Shown here in pieces: positions 36,582-47,088 of a stretch of 64,000 nucleotides of DNA; positions within the stretch are counted from its first letter, which is position 1; each line of letters starts with the position of its first letter. The stretch is taken from NCBI GenBank assembly GCA_947589415.1, contig CANQBP010000001.1, forward strand, positions 62,001 to 126,000, read 5' to 3'. The DNA is from an uncultured Clostridia bacterium (GTDB taxonomy: Bacteria; Bacillota; Clostridia; Oscillospirales; Acutalibacteraceae). The notes under the pieces were generated by a model, which saw only the letters and a list, made by a program, of their open reading frames with translations, had not been told where the DNA came from and ran no database searches. A program made the translations under genes and the position numbers.

Positions 36582-37028
36582 CTATATTTTATTTTTGTAT
36601 TTTTCTGCCTCTCTGACTGCTAACCTGTCGCAGCGTTCATTTTCGGGGTTTCCGTTGTGTCCTTTTACCCATATCATCTTTACGTTGTGTTTCTTCGTCA
36701 GTTCGAGAAGTTCCCCCCACAATTCGGGATTTTTAGCCTTTGTTCTGTCGGATTTTATCCAGTTATTTTTCTGCCATTTTTCTGCCCAGCCTTTTGTTAT
36801 GCCGTTGCATACATATTGCGAATCGCTTGTTACCGTTACCTCGCAAGGCTCTTTCAACGCTTTTAGTCCCTCAATCACGGCAATAAGCTCCATACGGTTA
36901 TTTGTGGTTTTTGCTTCTCCTCCCGATAATTCCTTTTCATGACCGTTATATCTGAGGATTGTACCCCAGCCGCCGGGACCCGGATTTCCGCTGCAAGCTC
37001 CGTCTGAAAATATTTCAACCTTCTTCAA
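36582..37028 (-). CDS. rnhA: Ribonuclease HI
   Basis: 148 residues, the length of bacterial RNase HI. It removes RNA from RNA:DNA hybrids. The catalytic acidic residues are visible: FSDGACSGNPG, NNRMELIAVI, TSDSQYV and the late ENERCDRLA; the basic handle region (GWAEKWQKNNW) is also present. The start is TTG 37,028 with CTGGGGG as ribosome site. Confidence 0.96.
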   Translation of the reverse strand: MKKVEIFSDGACSGNPGPGGWGTILRYNGHEKELSGGEAKTTNNRMELIAVIEGLKALKEPCEVTVTSDSQYVCNGITKGWAEKWQKNNWIKSDRTKAKNPELWGELLELTKKHNVKMIWVKGHNGNPENERCDRLAVREAEKYKNKI

Positions 37029-37156
37029 AATTATTCCCCCAGAAAAATTTTATGTAGTATGTTAATTATATCCAAAATTTATTATACAATCAATACTTTC
37101 ATGCGATAAATTTAACTTTATTTAATTAAAATACAATTGTTGGGGGCAAAATACTA

Positions 37157-37185
37157 TTGACAGATTAAGTCAGTAAGAGTAAAAT
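37157..37185 (+). promoter_or_regulatory. Promoter of the rnj-gdpP-rplI-dnaB cluster
   Basis: A consensus TTGACA (37,157-37,162) and TAAAAT (37,180-37,185) are 17 bp apart. They stand 79 bp before the RNase J start; the leader has no clear hairpin. Confidence 0.7.
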
Positions 37186-37264
37186 AGACTATAACGGTTT
37201 TTGTTCGGAGAATTAAAAAAGCAAAATATTGTTTAAATTAAAAATTGATGATGGAGGTAATTAA

Positions 37265-39235
37265 GTGGTATCGGAATTTAACAGAAAAGGCGCATCAAAA
37301 AACGGAAAAGGAAGAAATTTTTCCAGGGTCAATTATTCAAAAAACGGGTCTATGCGCAGAATTGGTTCTATGACAGAGAACAAGTCAAATTTATTTGACA
37401 GAATTATGACACAGCCTAAGCTGCCGGACCAGCAGATAGGCAAAAAAGGGGCGGCATTTGAGCGTACAATAGAGGGAACGCTGCCGAATACACAAAAGGG
37501 CGAAAGGAGTTTGCGCTCCGCTTATAATCCCCGTAAAAGTGATTTCGTTCCTAAGAGCATGAAATATTCTAAGGGCGAATCAAGTGTGAAAATCACATTT
37601 TTGGGCGGATTGAATGAAATAGGAAAAAATATTACGCTTTTTGAATGTGAAGATGATATGTTTCTTCTCGATTGCGGTATGGCTTTTCCCGACGGAGATA
37701 TGCTCGGAGTTGACCTTGTAATTCCGGATTTTACATATCTTGAGAGAAACAAGGACAAAATCAGGGGTGTTGTGCTGACACACGGTCACGAAGATCATAT
37801 TGGGGCTTTGCCGTATTTTCTTAAACAAATGAATATACCGGTGTTCGGTACTGCGCTGACACTCGGACTTGTAGAAAGTAAACTGAAGGAACATAATCTT
37901 CAGAATAAGGCTAAACTCAATGTTGTTAAAGCCGGTCAGAGAATTAAGCTGGGAAAATTCTCGATCGAATTTATCCATGTAAATCACTCCATTCCCGATT
38001 CTGTCGGACTTGCTATACATACAAGTGCCGGTACTATCGTGCATACGGGTGATTTTAAGATCGACTGTACGCCGACCACGGGGGAGATGATAGATCTTTC
38101 AAGATTTGCCGAATTGGGAAGACAGGGTGTCCTTGCACTTATGGCGGATTCGACAAACGCCGAAAGACCGGGATATACTTCTACGGAACAAAAAATCGGA
38201 CACACCTTTGATATGCTTTTTAAAGAGGCGGAGAATTGCAGAATTATTATCGCTACGTTTGCTTCAAACCTCGGAAGAATACATCAGATACTTGAGGTTG
38301 CTCAAAAATACGGCAGGAAAGTTGCTTTTTCGGGAAGAAGCATGATAAATAATATGACGATTGCGTCCGAACTCGGATATATAGATGTTCCGGACGGGCT
38401 TGTGATCGATATAGATATGCTCGGACAGTATTCAAAGGATCAGATAGTTCTTATAACAACGGGAAGTCAGGGAGAGCCGATGTCCGCACTTTCAAGAATG
38501 GCTTATTCCGACCATAGAAAGGTCGAGGTCGGTCCGGAAGATTATATTATAATTTCGGCAAATCCCATACCGGGTAATGAAAAAATGGTTAGTACCGTTG
38601 TGAATGAGCTTATGAAACATGGCTGTAAGATAGCTTCGGAATCAATGTATGAAGTCCACGTTTCCGGTCATGCCTGCCAGGAAGAGCTTAAAATAATTCA
38701 GGGTCTGACAAAGCCGAAATACTTTATTCCCGTACACGGGGAACAGAAACATCTCGTAAAACACGCTAATCTTGCTATGGAAATGGGAATGCCGAGAGAA
38801 AATATTTTTATAGGTGATATAGGAAATGTTATAGAATTGAGCAAAAGTTCTATGAAACAGCTTCCGAGTGTGCCGTCGGGTAAGGTATTGGTTGACGGTC
38901 TGGGTGTTGGAGATGTCGGCAGTATAGTTCTGCGTGACAGAAAACATCTCGGACAGGACGGACTTATCGTTGTTGTTGTAACACTTGACAGTGAAACGGG
39001 ACAGGTGTCCGCCGGCCCCGATATCGTTTCAAGAGGATTTGTTTATGTGCGTGAGAGCGAACCCCTTATGGAGGACGCAAGATCTGCCGTGCTGAATGCT
39101 TTAGATGAATGTGACCGCCAGGGCATACATGAATGGAGCGTTATAAAAAATACAATAAAAGATGAGGTATCCAAAGTATTGTATGATAAGACCCGCAGAA
39201 GTCCGATGATTTTGCCAATCATCATGGAGGTATAA
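37265..39235 (+). CDS. rnj: Ribonuclease J with a long basic N-terminal extension
   Basis: 656 residues. The metallo-beta-lactamase/beta-CASP core begins near residue 105 (KITFLGGLNEIGKN) and contains LTHGHEDHIGALPYF, the HTGDFK block, ISANPIPGNE and VSGHA; the C-terminal RNase J domain follows. It cuts RNA internally and degrades it 5' to 3'. Known Bacillus enzymes have about 555 residues; the extra 100 N-terminal residues are basic, Ser/Asn/Lys-rich and probably disordered. GTG 37,265 has ATGGAGG at proper spacing. It is followed closely by gdpP. Confidence 0.95.
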   Translation: MVSEFNRKGASKNGKGRNFSRVNYSKNGSMRRIGSMTENKSNLFDRIMTQPKLPDQQIGKKGAAFERTIEGTLPNTQKGERSLRSAYNPRKSDFVPKSMKYSKGESSVKITFLGGLNEIGKNITLFECEDDMFLLDCGMAFPDGDMLGVDLVIPDFTYLERNKDKIRGVVLTHGHEDHIGALPYFLKQMNIPVFGTALTLGLVESKLKEHNLQNKAKLNVVKAGQRIKLGKFSIEFIHVNHSIPDSVGLAIHTSAGTIVHTGDFKIDCTPTTGEMIDLSRFAELGRQGVLALMADSTNAERPGYTSTEQKIGHTFDMLFKEAENCRIIIATFASNLGRIHQILEVAQKYGRKVAFSGRSMINNMTIASELGYIDVPDGLVIDIDMLGQYSKDQIVLITTGSQGEPMSALSRMAYSDHRKVEVGPEDYIIISANPIPGNEKMVSTVVNELMKHGCKIASESMYEVHVSGHACQEELKIIQGLTKPKYFIPVHGEQKHLVKHANLAMEMGMPRENIFIGDIGNVIELSKSSMKQLPSVPSGKVLVDGLGVGDVGSIVLRDRKHLGQDGLIVVVVTLDSETGQVSAGPDIVSRGFVYVRESEPLMEDARSAVLNALDECDRQGIHEWSVIKNTIKDEVSKVLYDKTRRSPMILPIIMEV

Positions 39236-39262
39236 ACGGCGGTTAAAAAGTAGGTGTATAAA

Positions 39263-41251
39263 TTGAAAAAAGGAAGGAAAAACGGGCAAAGTTATGTGAC
39301 ACCCCTGTTTTTGATACTTTCGGTTGCCATGTTGATAATGGCAGTTTGTTCCTTTTGGTGGAATATATATATATTCCTTGCTGAAGCGCTGATTTCGATT
39401 GCGGCACTTGTTGCGGTTGTTGTCGGAATTGTAAATCTCAGGCGCTATATATGTCACATTATCGCAGAATCCGTTTCGATGTTGGGAAGTGCCGGCAAGG
39501 AGAGAATAAACGGTCTTTCCGTGCCTGCGGTTATAATCGGAAAAAATAATGAGATCGTACTTGCAAACAGTCTGTTTGTAGAAAATATATCCGTGGGGAA
39601 AGACCCGTCGGGCTGCATTATTTCCGACTACCTTACAAATAAAAATCCCGACACAATGTATGAGGATAACGGAACGGATACTTTTGTAAACGGAAAGTGG
39701 TTTATCGTCTTTGCGGCAAAAGCGGGAGAAGGCTCGGTTGTTTATTTTGTTGATGATAACACATATAAATCAAACTCGGACGAATATCTGCTTTCACGTC
39801 CCGTTGTTGCAATAATAGCTTTTGACAATAAAGAGGAGCTTGAACGTGATTCCGAAGAGGGAGAAGCAAGCCGTATAACTGTTTTGGTGGAAAAGGCTAT
39901 TGCAAAATGGGTATCGACAACGACAGGATTTTATAAAAAAATAAGCGGCGGAAGATATCTGTTTGTGCTTGAGGAAAGGTTTATCAAGCAGTTTATTGAT
40001 GAGAAATTTAAGATACTTGAAGAAATACGTGCAATAGAAATAAATGACAGAATGAATGCTACTATTTCGATAGGTGTCGGAAGAGGCGGCTCAACTGTTA
40101 AAGAGTGTGAGCTTTGGTCAAGACAGGCTCTTGATATGGCACTCGGCAGAGGCGGAGATCAGGTCGCCGTTAAAAAGAACGAAACATATCAGTTTTTCGG
40201 CGGTTTGTCAAAAGGAATAGAAAAACGTGATAAAGTTCGTACAAGAGTTATTGCGGCGGCACTCACCAATCACGTAAATAACAGCAGCAACGTTGTTATA
40301 ATGGGACATAGATATTCCGACTTAGACAGCGTTGGTGCGTGTATCGGTATGTGGAGTGCAGTCGTTAAGGGACTTCATAGAAATGCTTATATAGTTATAG
40401 ACAGACAGCAGACATTGGCAAAGCCTCTCGTGACGACCTTTGAAAAAGCGGGGTTTGAAAGTATATTCAAATCCGAGGCTGAAGCATTGGGACTTATAGA
40501 TGATCATACGCTGCTTATTATTGTTGATACACACTCTCCGAATTTCCTTGAGTCAAAGGAAGTATATGAGCATTGTGAAAGAGTTGTGGTGATAGATCAT
40601 CATAGAATGATGGTCAATCACATAGATAATGCGCTCGTGTTTTATCATGAGCCTTATGCCTCCTCGGCAAGTGAGATGACTGCGGAGCTTGTTCAGTACC
40701 TCGGTGATTATTCAATGAGCAGACTTGAAAGTGAGGCTTTGCTTTCGGGTATTATGCTTGATACAAAGAATTTTGTGTTGAGAACGGGTGTAAGGACTTT
40801 TGAGGCGGCAGCGTTCCTAAAAAGCAACGGCGCGGATACGGTCGAAGTTAAGCGTTTGTTTTCAAATTCTATTGATACATATAAGGTGAAGTATAAGCTG
40901 GTAAGCGAGGCGGAAATATTCAACTATTGTGCGATAGCTTGTGCGGACAGCAATACCCCCGATATAAGAATAGTGTCTGCGCAGGCTGCGGACGAGCTTT
41001 TGGGAATAGAAAATGTTAAGGCATCGTTCGTCATGTATAAGACAGGTAAGACGGTAAGTATTTCAGCCCGTTCGCTGGGAGATCTCAATGTTCAGGTGAT
41101 AATGGAGTCGCTCGGGGGCGGAGGACACCAAACAATGGCTGCCTGCCAGATAGAAAATGTCAGCATAGCTGAGGCGAGAGAAAGACTTCTTTCCATAATC
41201 AATGAACTTGAAATAAATAAAAAGGCTGATGCGCAGACATATTCGGATTGA
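39263..41251 (+). CDS. gdpP: GdpP: membrane-bound cyclic-di-AMP phosphodiesterase
   Basis: About 662 residues: two membrane helices near the N terminus, a degenerate PAS domain, a degenerate GGDEF domain (ISIGVGRGGS with no GGDEF motif, so no cyclase activity expected), and DHH/DHHA1 phosphodiesterase domains (GHRYSDLDSVGA, VIDHHRM, GGGGHQTMAA). It hydrolyses c-di-AMP and so sets potassium and cell-wall homeostasis. I prefer TTG 39,263 (TAGGTG upstream); GTG 39,254 is an alternative. The order gdpP-rplI-dnaB is conserved in Firmicutes. Confidence 0.95.
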   Translation: MKKGRKNGQSYVTPLFLILSVAMLIMAVCSFWWNIYIFLAEALISIAALVAVVVGIVNLRRYICHIIAESVSMLGSAGKERINGLSVPAVIIGKNNEIVLANSLFVENISVGKDPSGCIISDYLTNKNPDTMYEDNGTDTFVNGKWFIVFAAKAGEGSVVYFVDDNTYKSNSDEYLLSRPVVAIIAFDNKEELERDSEEGEASRITVLVEKAIAKWVSTTTGFYKKISGGRYLFVLEERFIKQFIDEKFKILEEIRAIEINDRMNATISIGVGRGGSTVKECELWSRQALDMALGRGGDQVAVKKNETYQFFGGLSKGIEKRDKVRTRVIAAALTNHVNNSSNVVIMGHRYSDLDSVGACIGMWSAVVKGLHRNAYIVIDRQQTLAKPLVTTFEKAGFESIFKSEAEALGLIDDHTLLIIVDTHSPNFLESKEVYEHCERVVVIDHHRMMVNHIDNALVFYHEPYASSASEMTAELVQYLGDYSMSRLESEALLSGIMLDTKNFVLRTGVRTFEAAAFLKSNGADTVEVKRLFSNSIDTYKVKYKLVSEAEIFNYCAIACADSNTPDIRIVSAQAADELLGIENVKASFVMYKTGKTVSISARSLGDLNVQVIMESLGGGGHQTMAACQIENVSIAEARERLLSIINELEINKKADAQTYSD

Positions 41252-41297
41252 TTTTTGCTGCGGCGGCCGAAAATATCGATCGAAAGGATAATATAAA

Positions 41298-41750
41298 ATG
41301 AAAGTGATTTTGTTACAAGACGTAAAGGGTTCGGGAAAAAAGGGCGAGCTTGTAAATGTTTCCGACGGATACGGAAGAAACTACCTGCTTCCGCATAAAT
41401 TGGCGATAGAGGCAGATGCAAAGGCTATAAACGAGATGAAAAACGCCGAGCTGTCAAAACAGTATAAAATTGAGCAGGAAAAGTTAAAAGCCGCAGAAGA
41501 TGCCGAAAAACTCAAGGATTGTACGCTTACCGTAACTGCTAAAGCAGGAAAGGGCGGAAAGCTGTTCGGCTCTGTTACGAGCAAAGAGATAGCAGCAGAA
41601 TTGAAAAAAAATTTCGGTATAGATATTGATAAAAGAAAGATAGTTCCCGAAAGTGACATAAAGGCTTTCGGTGTTTATAATTGTGAAGTTAAGCTGTATG
41701 CGGGGATATCGGCTAAAATAAAGGTAATGGTATCCGAAGCCGAAAAGTGA
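41298..41750 (+). CDS. rplI: 50S ribosomal protein L9
   Basis: 150 residues. The N-terminal L9 signature [19 protein letters not shown] and [13 protein letters not shown] is followed by the long connecting helix and the C-terminal rRNA-binding domain ([13 protein letters not shown]). L9 binds 23S rRNA near the L1 stalk and limits frameshifting. GAAAGGAT stands before ATG 41,298. Confidence 0.98.
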   Translation: MKVILLQDVKGSGKKGELVNVSDGYGRNYLLPHKLAIEADAKAINEMKNAELSKQYKIEQEKLKAAEDAEKLKDCTLTVTAKAGKGGKLFGSVTSKEIAAELKKNFGIDIDKRKIVPESDIKAFGVYNCEVKLYAGISAKIKVMVSEAEK

Positions 41751-41812
41751 GCAGCTGAAAATAGCAGCGTTATATTTTAAAAAGCGAAAATTTGTATGCG
41801 GGGAGTGATATG

Positions 41813-43195
41813 ATGAGTGAAGAAAAGATGCCTGTTGTTTCGGTTGACGGCTTTAATTTTCCGTACAGTGTAGAGGCTGAGCAATCCGTTTTAGGTTCTG
41901 TTCTTCTCAAGTCAGATACCCTCAACGACATAATGGAAATACTTCCCTCGGCGGATTATTTTTATTTGTCAAATCATAAGCTGATATACAGGACTATGAT
42001 AGAGCTTTTTACTCTCGGAAAGCCTGTCGATTTTATTACGCTTTTCGACAAGCTGAAAGGCAGCGAAGAGATTGATGACGGTACGTTAAAAAGCTACCTT
42101 GTGCAGCTTGCGGAGATAGTGCCGTCTGTTTCAAGAATAAAAGATTATTGCAATATAATAAAGGAAAAGTATCTTTTGAGGAGTCTGATAATTTCCTCTC
42201 GTGAAATTATTGAGGACGCTGCCTCGAATAACGGTGATGCACAAAAAATTATAGAAGCTGCCGAACAGCGTATATTTGATGTCCGTGACGAAAAAAGTAT
42301 AAACGGGCTTGAGCGAATTGATACGGTCATATACAGGACATTTGAAAATCTTGATGAGCTTAATTCTCCCGACAGTGAAAAATACAGGGCACTTTCAACC
42401 GGTATATCCGCACTTGATAATACAATAACCGGACTCAACCGTTCCGACCTGATTTTGCTTGCTGCACGTCCCGGTATGGGAAAGACGAGCTTTGCACTTA
42501 ATATAGCACGTCATGTTGCCGTAAAAGCCGGAAAAAAGGTGGCGTTCTTTTCGCTTGAAATGCCGAAGGAACAGTTAGCCTCACGACTTCTGGCAACCGA
42601 AGGGCTTGTGTCGGGTACAAAATTCCGTACGGGAAAACTCGATAACGATGAATGGACAAGGCTTATAGAAGCAGGTGATATATTAAGCAGGACGGATATT
42701 TATCTTGATGATACGTCCGATCTTACGGTTCCGTCCATAAAGGCTAAGGTTAGGCGAATAAAGGGCGGTGTTGATCTTATAATTATTGATTACCTGCAGC
42801 TTATGTCATCACCGAGAAGAATAGATAACCGTGTGCAGGAAATATCGGAGATTACAAGAGGACTGAAAATTATGGCGAAGGAATTTAATGTTCCGGTTAT
42901 AACATTGTCGCAGCTTTCACGTGAAAGCGAAAAGCGTAATGAACATGAACCGAAGCTGTCAGACCTCCGTGATTCGGGTTCTATCGAGCAGGACGCGGAC
43001 ATTGTTCTTTTCCTTTATAGAGAAGGCTATTATCAGAGTACTAAATCGGCAGCCGGAGATCCGGATAATGTTGATTTAAACAGCGGTCAGTGTATAGTTG
43101 CTAAAAACAGGCACGGGGAAACACGTTCGGTTCCCTTGCATTGGCAGGGAGAGTTTATGCGTTTTACATCTCAGGAGCTTAGCCGTGGAAAATAA
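41813..43195 (+). CDS. dnaB: Replicative DNA helicase DnaB
   Basis: 460 residues. The N-terminal collar domain starts at VEAEQSVLGSVLL; the RecA-like domain has Walker A LLAARPGMGKTSFALN, FFSLEMPKEQLASRLL, the Walker B line LIIIDYLQLM and the LSRESEKR/LRDSGSIEQDAD region. It forms the hexamer that unwinds DNA at the replication fork. Of two adjacent ATGs (41,810 and 41,813) the second has better spacing to GGGGAG. Its 3' end overlaps tilS by 11 bases. Confidence 0.97.
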   Translation: MSEEKMPVVSVDGFNFPYSVEAEQSVLGSVLLKSDTLNDIMEILPSADYFYLSNHKLIYRTMIELFTLGKPVDFITLFDKLKGSEEIDDGTLKSYLVQLAEIVPSVSRIKDYCNIIKEKYLLRSLIISSREIIEDAASNNGDAQKIIEAAEQRIFDVRDEKSINGLERIDTVIYRTFENLDELNSPDSEKYRALSTGISALDNTITGLNRSDLILLAARPGMGKTSFALNIARHVAVKAGKKVAFFSLEMPKEQLASRLLATEGLVSGTKFRTGKLDNDEWTRLIEAGDILSRTDIYLDDTSDLTVPSIKAKVRRIKGGVDLIIIDYLQLMSSPRRIDNRVQEISEITRGLKIMAKEFNVPVITLSQLSRESEKRNEHEPKLSDLRDSGSIEQDADIVLFLYREGYYQSTKSAAGDPDNVDLNSGQCIVAKNRHGETRSVPLHWQGEFMRFTSQELSRGK

Positions 43196-44549
43196 AATAT
43201 TAAATACTGTAAAAAAATATAATATGCTTGATAACGGTGACACGGTAGTTGTCGGTGTGTCCGGAGGGGCCGATTCCTGTGCATTGTTTTATTTTTTGCT
43301 TTCAATCAGAGAAAAACTGAATTTGAATATTGTTGTATGTCATATTAACCATATGCTTAGGGGCGAAGAGTCCGACAGAGATGAAAAATTCGTTAAAAAA
43401 ATGTGTGACGAAAATTCCGTTGAATTCAGACTGTGTAAAGTTGATGTCGGGGCGGCTGCATCCGAGCGCAAGGAAAGTACGGAAAAATGCGGGCGTGATA
43501 TACGCTACGGTTTTTTTCGGAAAACGGCGGAGGAATTTGGCGGAAAAATTGCAACGGCCCATACTGCTTCGGATAATGCGGAAACGGTCATTTTTAATAT
43601 GACAAGGGGCTGCGGAATAAGGGGATTGTGCGGTATTCCTCCCGTGAGGGATAATATCATAAGGCCGCTTATAGAAGTAACGAGAACCGAAGTAGAGGAA
43701 TATTGCGGCAGGCATGGTTACGGTTTTATTACCGACAGCAGTAACCTCACAAGAGATTATACGAGGAATAAGCTGAGAATAGATGTAATACCGGTGCTAA
43801 AGGAGATAAATCCGTCATTTGAAGAAATGATTTCAAAAATGACACAAAGAATGATGAGTAATGCCGAACACCTTTATTCGGCTGCGGAGAATGTGCTTGA
43901 CGCCGCATATACGGATAAGGGATACAAAATCAGCGTTATTAACAAATGCGATGATGCGGTTTTTTCGGAGGTCATTGCAGTACTTGCACGAAAATTCGAT
44001 GTTATACCCCAAGAAAAGCATATCAAACTTATAAGGGAGATTTGCAGGTCATCGGGTGCAGTTGAAATAAAAAGTAAAATTTATGCAGTTTCAAATCAGG
44101 GTTTTTTGAGAATAATAAAGGGGTCGGAGAGTATCTGTAAAGATGCTGTACCGTATAACGGTCAGGATATAATCGTTATTAACGATAAAAAATTCAAACT
44201 AACCGTTTTAAATATAGATGAATTTCACAAGTGTCAAAAAAATAACAATTTTTTATTTAATTATTGCCTTGATTATGATACAATAACTATGTCGGATGTG
44301 TTCCGCTTCAGGAACTGCGGCGACATCTTCAGACTTCCCGGAAGAAATATAACCAAATCACTGAAAAGACTTTTTAATGAGCTTAAAATACCGAGGGAAA
44401 GGAGAGATAATGTACTCCTTCTCGCCGACGGTTCAGAGATCCTTTGGATAGAGGGTATAGGCGCATCGAAAGACTGTTTGGTGAAAAAGGGTTCTGAAAG
44501 GGTGTTGGTGATACAGCCGGATAATATTACTTTTTCGGAAAGGGATTGA
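43185..44549 (+). CDS. tilS: tRNA(Ile)-lysidine synthase
   Basis: 454 residues from the GTG at 43,185, which has CAGGAG 8 bases upstream inside dnaB; the longer reading from 43,098 is not needed. The ATP pyrophosphatase loop VGVSGGADSCAL, CHINHMLRGEESDRDE and HTASDNAET are TilS hallmarks, with a C-terminal tRNA-binding region (FRLPGRNITKSLKRLF). It makes lysidine at position 34 of tRNA-Ile(CAU) so that AUA is read as Ile; essential in nearly all bacteria. hpt follows after 3 bases, a classic pair. Confidence 0.95.
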   Translation: MENKILNTVKKYNMLDNGDTVVVGVSGGADSCALFYFLLSIREKLNLNIVVCHINHMLRGEESDRDEKFVKKMCDENSVEFRLCKVDVGAAASERKESTEKCGRDIRYGFFRKTAEEFGGKIATAHTASDNAETVIFNMTRGCGIRGLCGIPPVRDNIIRPLIEVTRTEVEEYCGRHGYGFITDSSNLTRDYTRNKLRIDVIPVLKEINPSFEEMISKMTQRMMSNAEHLYSAAENVLDAAYTDKGYKISVINKCDDAVFSEVIAVLARKFDVIPQEKHIKLIREICRSSGAVEIKSKIYAVSNQGFLRIIKGSESICKDAVPYNGQDIIVINDKKFKLTVLNIDEFHKCQKNNNFLFNYCLDYDTITMSDVFRFRNCGDIFRLPGRNITKSLKRLFNELKIPRERRDNVLLLADGSEILWIEGIGASKDCLVKKGSERVLVIQPDNITFSERD

Positions 44550-44552
44550 ACT

Positions 44553-45098
44553 ATGTATGAGGATATAGAGCAAATTCTTTTTAGTGAGGAGGATATTTCA
44601 CGTGCGACGGAGGATATAGCTTTAAGAATTAACGACGATTATAAGGGACTTTCTCCCGTAATCATAGGAGTTCTTAAAGGGAGCTTTATTTTTCTTGCGG
44701 ATCTTGTGCGCAAGCTCGACATTGATTTTACTGTTGATTTCATAAAAGCATCAAGCTACGGCGGTAACACAAAATCATCAGGAGAGGTAAAGATCACGTC
44801 GAATATATCATCTGATATCGAAAATAAAGATGTAATACTTGTTGAAGATATTATTGATACGGGATATACCCTTTCGTACATAACGGAATATCTCAAAGGT
44901 TTTTCTCCCCATTCTTTAAGGATATGCACATTGTTTGATAAACCCGACAGAAGAGTCGTGCCGATAAAGGTTGATTATGCGGGAATCCTCACGGAAGATC
45001 TGTTTATAGTCGGCTGCGGTCTTGATTATAACGAAAAATACAGGGGAATGCCCTATGCGGGTGTGCCTAAAACTCAATTCCAAAAAATAAAGGAGTGA
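44553..45098 (+). CDS. hpt: Hypoxanthine phosphoribosyltransferase
   Basis: 181 residues, typical length. The PRPP-binding motif [17 protein letters not shown] and the upstream [10 protein letters not shown] block identify a type I phosphoribosyltransferase of the Hpt group, which salvages hypoxanthine and guanine to IMP and GMP. tilS-hpt-ftsH is a conserved order in Firmicutes, all on one probable transcript here. Confidence 0.96.
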   Translation: MYEDIEQILFSEEDISRATEDIALRINDDYKGLSPVIIGVLKGSFIFLADLVRKLDIDFTVDFIKASSYGGNTKSSGEVKITSNISSDIENKDVILVEDIIDTGYTLSYITEYLKGFSPHSLRICTLFDKPDRRVVPIKVDYAGILTEDLFIVGCGLDYNEKYRGMPYAGVPKTQFQKIKE

Positions 45099-45105
45099 CA
45101 AGTCA

Positions 45106-46995
45106 TTGGATAGCAAGAAAACAGTCAGAAATCTTCTGATTTACCTCGGAATCCCGATACTGCTGATAATAATTATTTCTGTATTCTTTTCGGTGCAGAA
45201 GCCTGATGACAGAAGTACGTCGGAGATAATTTATCTTTTTAAGGACAATAAGGTTAAGGAATATTCTCTTGACTTCGGAACAGGAGGTCTGGAGATAGTT
45301 AAGACAGACGGCAAGAAAATTGAAACTACCGTTGCAAGCGTAGCGCTTTTCCTTGATGCAGTTGATCCGTATATTGATGAATATAATGAAAAAAATGCAG
45401 ATGAACCCATGAAATTTACATGGAAGCCCGCTGCGGACAATTCATTTTGGATCAATATGCTGCCGAATATCATATTGATGGTGCTGCTTATTGCTTTTTG
45501 GTTGTTTTTCATGCGACGACTTTCAAACGGTATGGGAGATGCGGGAAAGTCATTCTCGTTCGGTAAGGCAAAAATAAAAAGCGTGAATGACGAAAAGAGA
45601 AAGACGACCTTTGCAGATGTTGCCGGAGCAGATGAGGAAAAAGAGGAGCTTAGAGAAATTGTGGAATTTCTTAAAGATCCCAAAAAATATAATGAGCTTG
45701 GTGCAAGGATACCAAAAGGCGTGCTGTTGGTCGGCCCTCCCGGTACGGGTAAGACACTGCTTGCAAGAGCCGTTGCCGGAGAAGCGGGTGTGCAGTTCTT
45801 TTCAATTTCCGGTTCTGATTTCGTAGAGATGTTTGTCGGTGTGGGTGCATCAAGAGTGAGAGATCTTTTTGAACAGGCACATAAAAGCTCACCGTGTATA
45901 ATCTTCATAGATGAGATAGATGCGGTAGGCAGACAAAGAGGCGCCGGTTTGGGCGGCGGACATGATGAACGGGAACAGACACTTAATCAGCTTCTTGTTG
46001 AAATGGACGGATTCGGAGCAAACGAAGGTGTAATAATGATAGCCGCAACTAACCGTCCCGATATACTTGACCCCGCACTTATGCGTCCGGGCAGATTTGA
46101 CAGACAGGTAATAGTCGGCAGACCGGATATAAAGGGCAGGGAAGAAATTCTCAAGGTTCATTCTAAGGGTAAGCCGCTTGCACCCGATGTAAATCTTAAA
46201 ACGATCGCTAAATCCACCGCCGGTTTTACCGGTGCGGACTTGGAAAATCTTCTTAATGAAGCCGCACTGCTTGCCGCAAGAAGGGATCTCAAGGCTATAA
46301 CTATGACGGAGGTCGAAGAGGCTACAATAAAAGTGGTCGTAGGTGCGGAGAAAAAGTCGAGAGTTATGTCCGACAAAGAAAAGAAACTTACCGCATATCA
46401 TGAGGCGGGTCATGCCGTTGCTACCTATTTTAGTCCGACACAAGATCCAGTTCACCAGATATCAATAATACCGAGAGGTATGGCAGGCGGTTTCACTATG
46501 TCACTTCCCTCGGAGGATAGAAGTTACCGCTCAAAGAATGAAATGCTTGAAGAGATAGTAGTACTTCTCGGAGGACGTGTTGCCGAAGCATTGATACTCG
46601 GTGATATATCCACGGGTGCTTCCAATGATATTGAAAGAGCAACAAATCTTGTTTTCTCGATGATAACGAAATATGGTATGAGCGAAAAATTGGGTCCCAT
46701 AACTTTCGGATCATCTGACGGAGAGGTATTCCTCGGCAAGGAATTTGGTCATAATAAAACCTATTCGGAAGAAACCGCAGCGAAGATAGATGAGGAAGTA
46801 GAAAGATATATTACGGACGGATACAATAAAACCGAGAATATTCTTAAAGAACACACGCCGGAACTTCATAGAGTCGCTCAATTCCTGTTTGAACATGAAA
46901 AAATGACGGGTGAGCAGTTTATATGTGCTATGGAGGGAAAGGAAATTCCCGTGGAATCCGTTGACGAAGATGATGACGATAATCTTTCAAAGTAA
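45106..46995 (+). CDS. ftsH: ATP-dependent zinc metalloprotease FtsH
   Basis: 629 residues. Two membrane helices ([19 protein letters not shown] and [15 protein letters not shown]) flank an outside domain; then AAA+ with Walker A GPPGTGKT, Walker [13 protein letters not shown], second-region homology [18 protein letters not shown], and the protease site HEAGHAV. It degrades membrane and regulatory proteins. The start is TTG 45,106 with AGGAGTG upstream, 8 bases after the hpt stop. Confidence 0.97.
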   Translation: MDSKKTVRNLLIYLGIPILLIIIISVFFSVQKPDDRSTSEIIYLFKDNKVKEYSLDFGTGGLEIVKTDGKKIETTVASVALFLDAVDPYIDEYNEKNADEPMKFTWKPAADNSFWINMLPNIILMVLLIAFWLFFMRRLSNGMGDAGKSFSFGKAKIKSVNDEKRKTTFADVAGADEEKEELREIVEFLKDPKKYNELGARIPKGVLLVGPPGTGKTLLARAVAGEAGVQFFSISGSDFVEMFVGVGASRVRDLFEQAHKSSPCIIFIDEIDAVGRQRGAGLGGGHDEREQTLNQLLVEMDGFGANEGVIMIAATNRPDILDPALMRPGRFDRQVIVGRPDIKGREEILKVHSKGKPLAPDVNLKTIAKSTAGFTGADLENLLNEAALLAARRDLKAITMTEVEEATIKVVVGAEKKSRVMSDKEKKLTAYHEAGHAVATYFSPTQDPVHQISIIPRGMAGGFTMSLPSEDRSYRSKNEMLEEIVVLLGGRVAEALILGDISTGASNDIERATNLVFSMITKYGMSEKLGPITFGSSDGEVFLGKEFGHNKTYSEETAAKIDEEVERYITDGYNKTENILKEHTPELHRVAQFLFEHEKMTGEQFICAMEGKEIPVESVDEDDDDNLSK

Positions 46996-47018
46996 CAAGT
47001 GATACTTTAACAGTATGT

Positions 47019-47042
47019 AAGGAGTGCTTTTACGCACTCCTT
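47019..47042 (+). terminator. Hairpin after ftsH, possible weak terminator
   Basis: AAGGAGTGC (47,019-47,027) pairs perfectly with GCACTCCTT (47,034-47,042) around TTTTAC. No T run follows, so it may be a weak or Rho-assisted stop or an mRNA-stabilising end. Confidence 0.45.
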
Positions 47043-47088
47043 ATGTTCATAAATACAAAAAGTAATTGAAATTTCGGAGGAAAATATA

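Noticed and set aside
43098-43184. An upstream extension of tilS overlapping dnaB by about 100 bases
   Set aside because: The GTG at 43,185 has CAGGAG at correct spacing and begins the conserved TilS N terminus; the extra residues are the dnaB 3' end in another frame.
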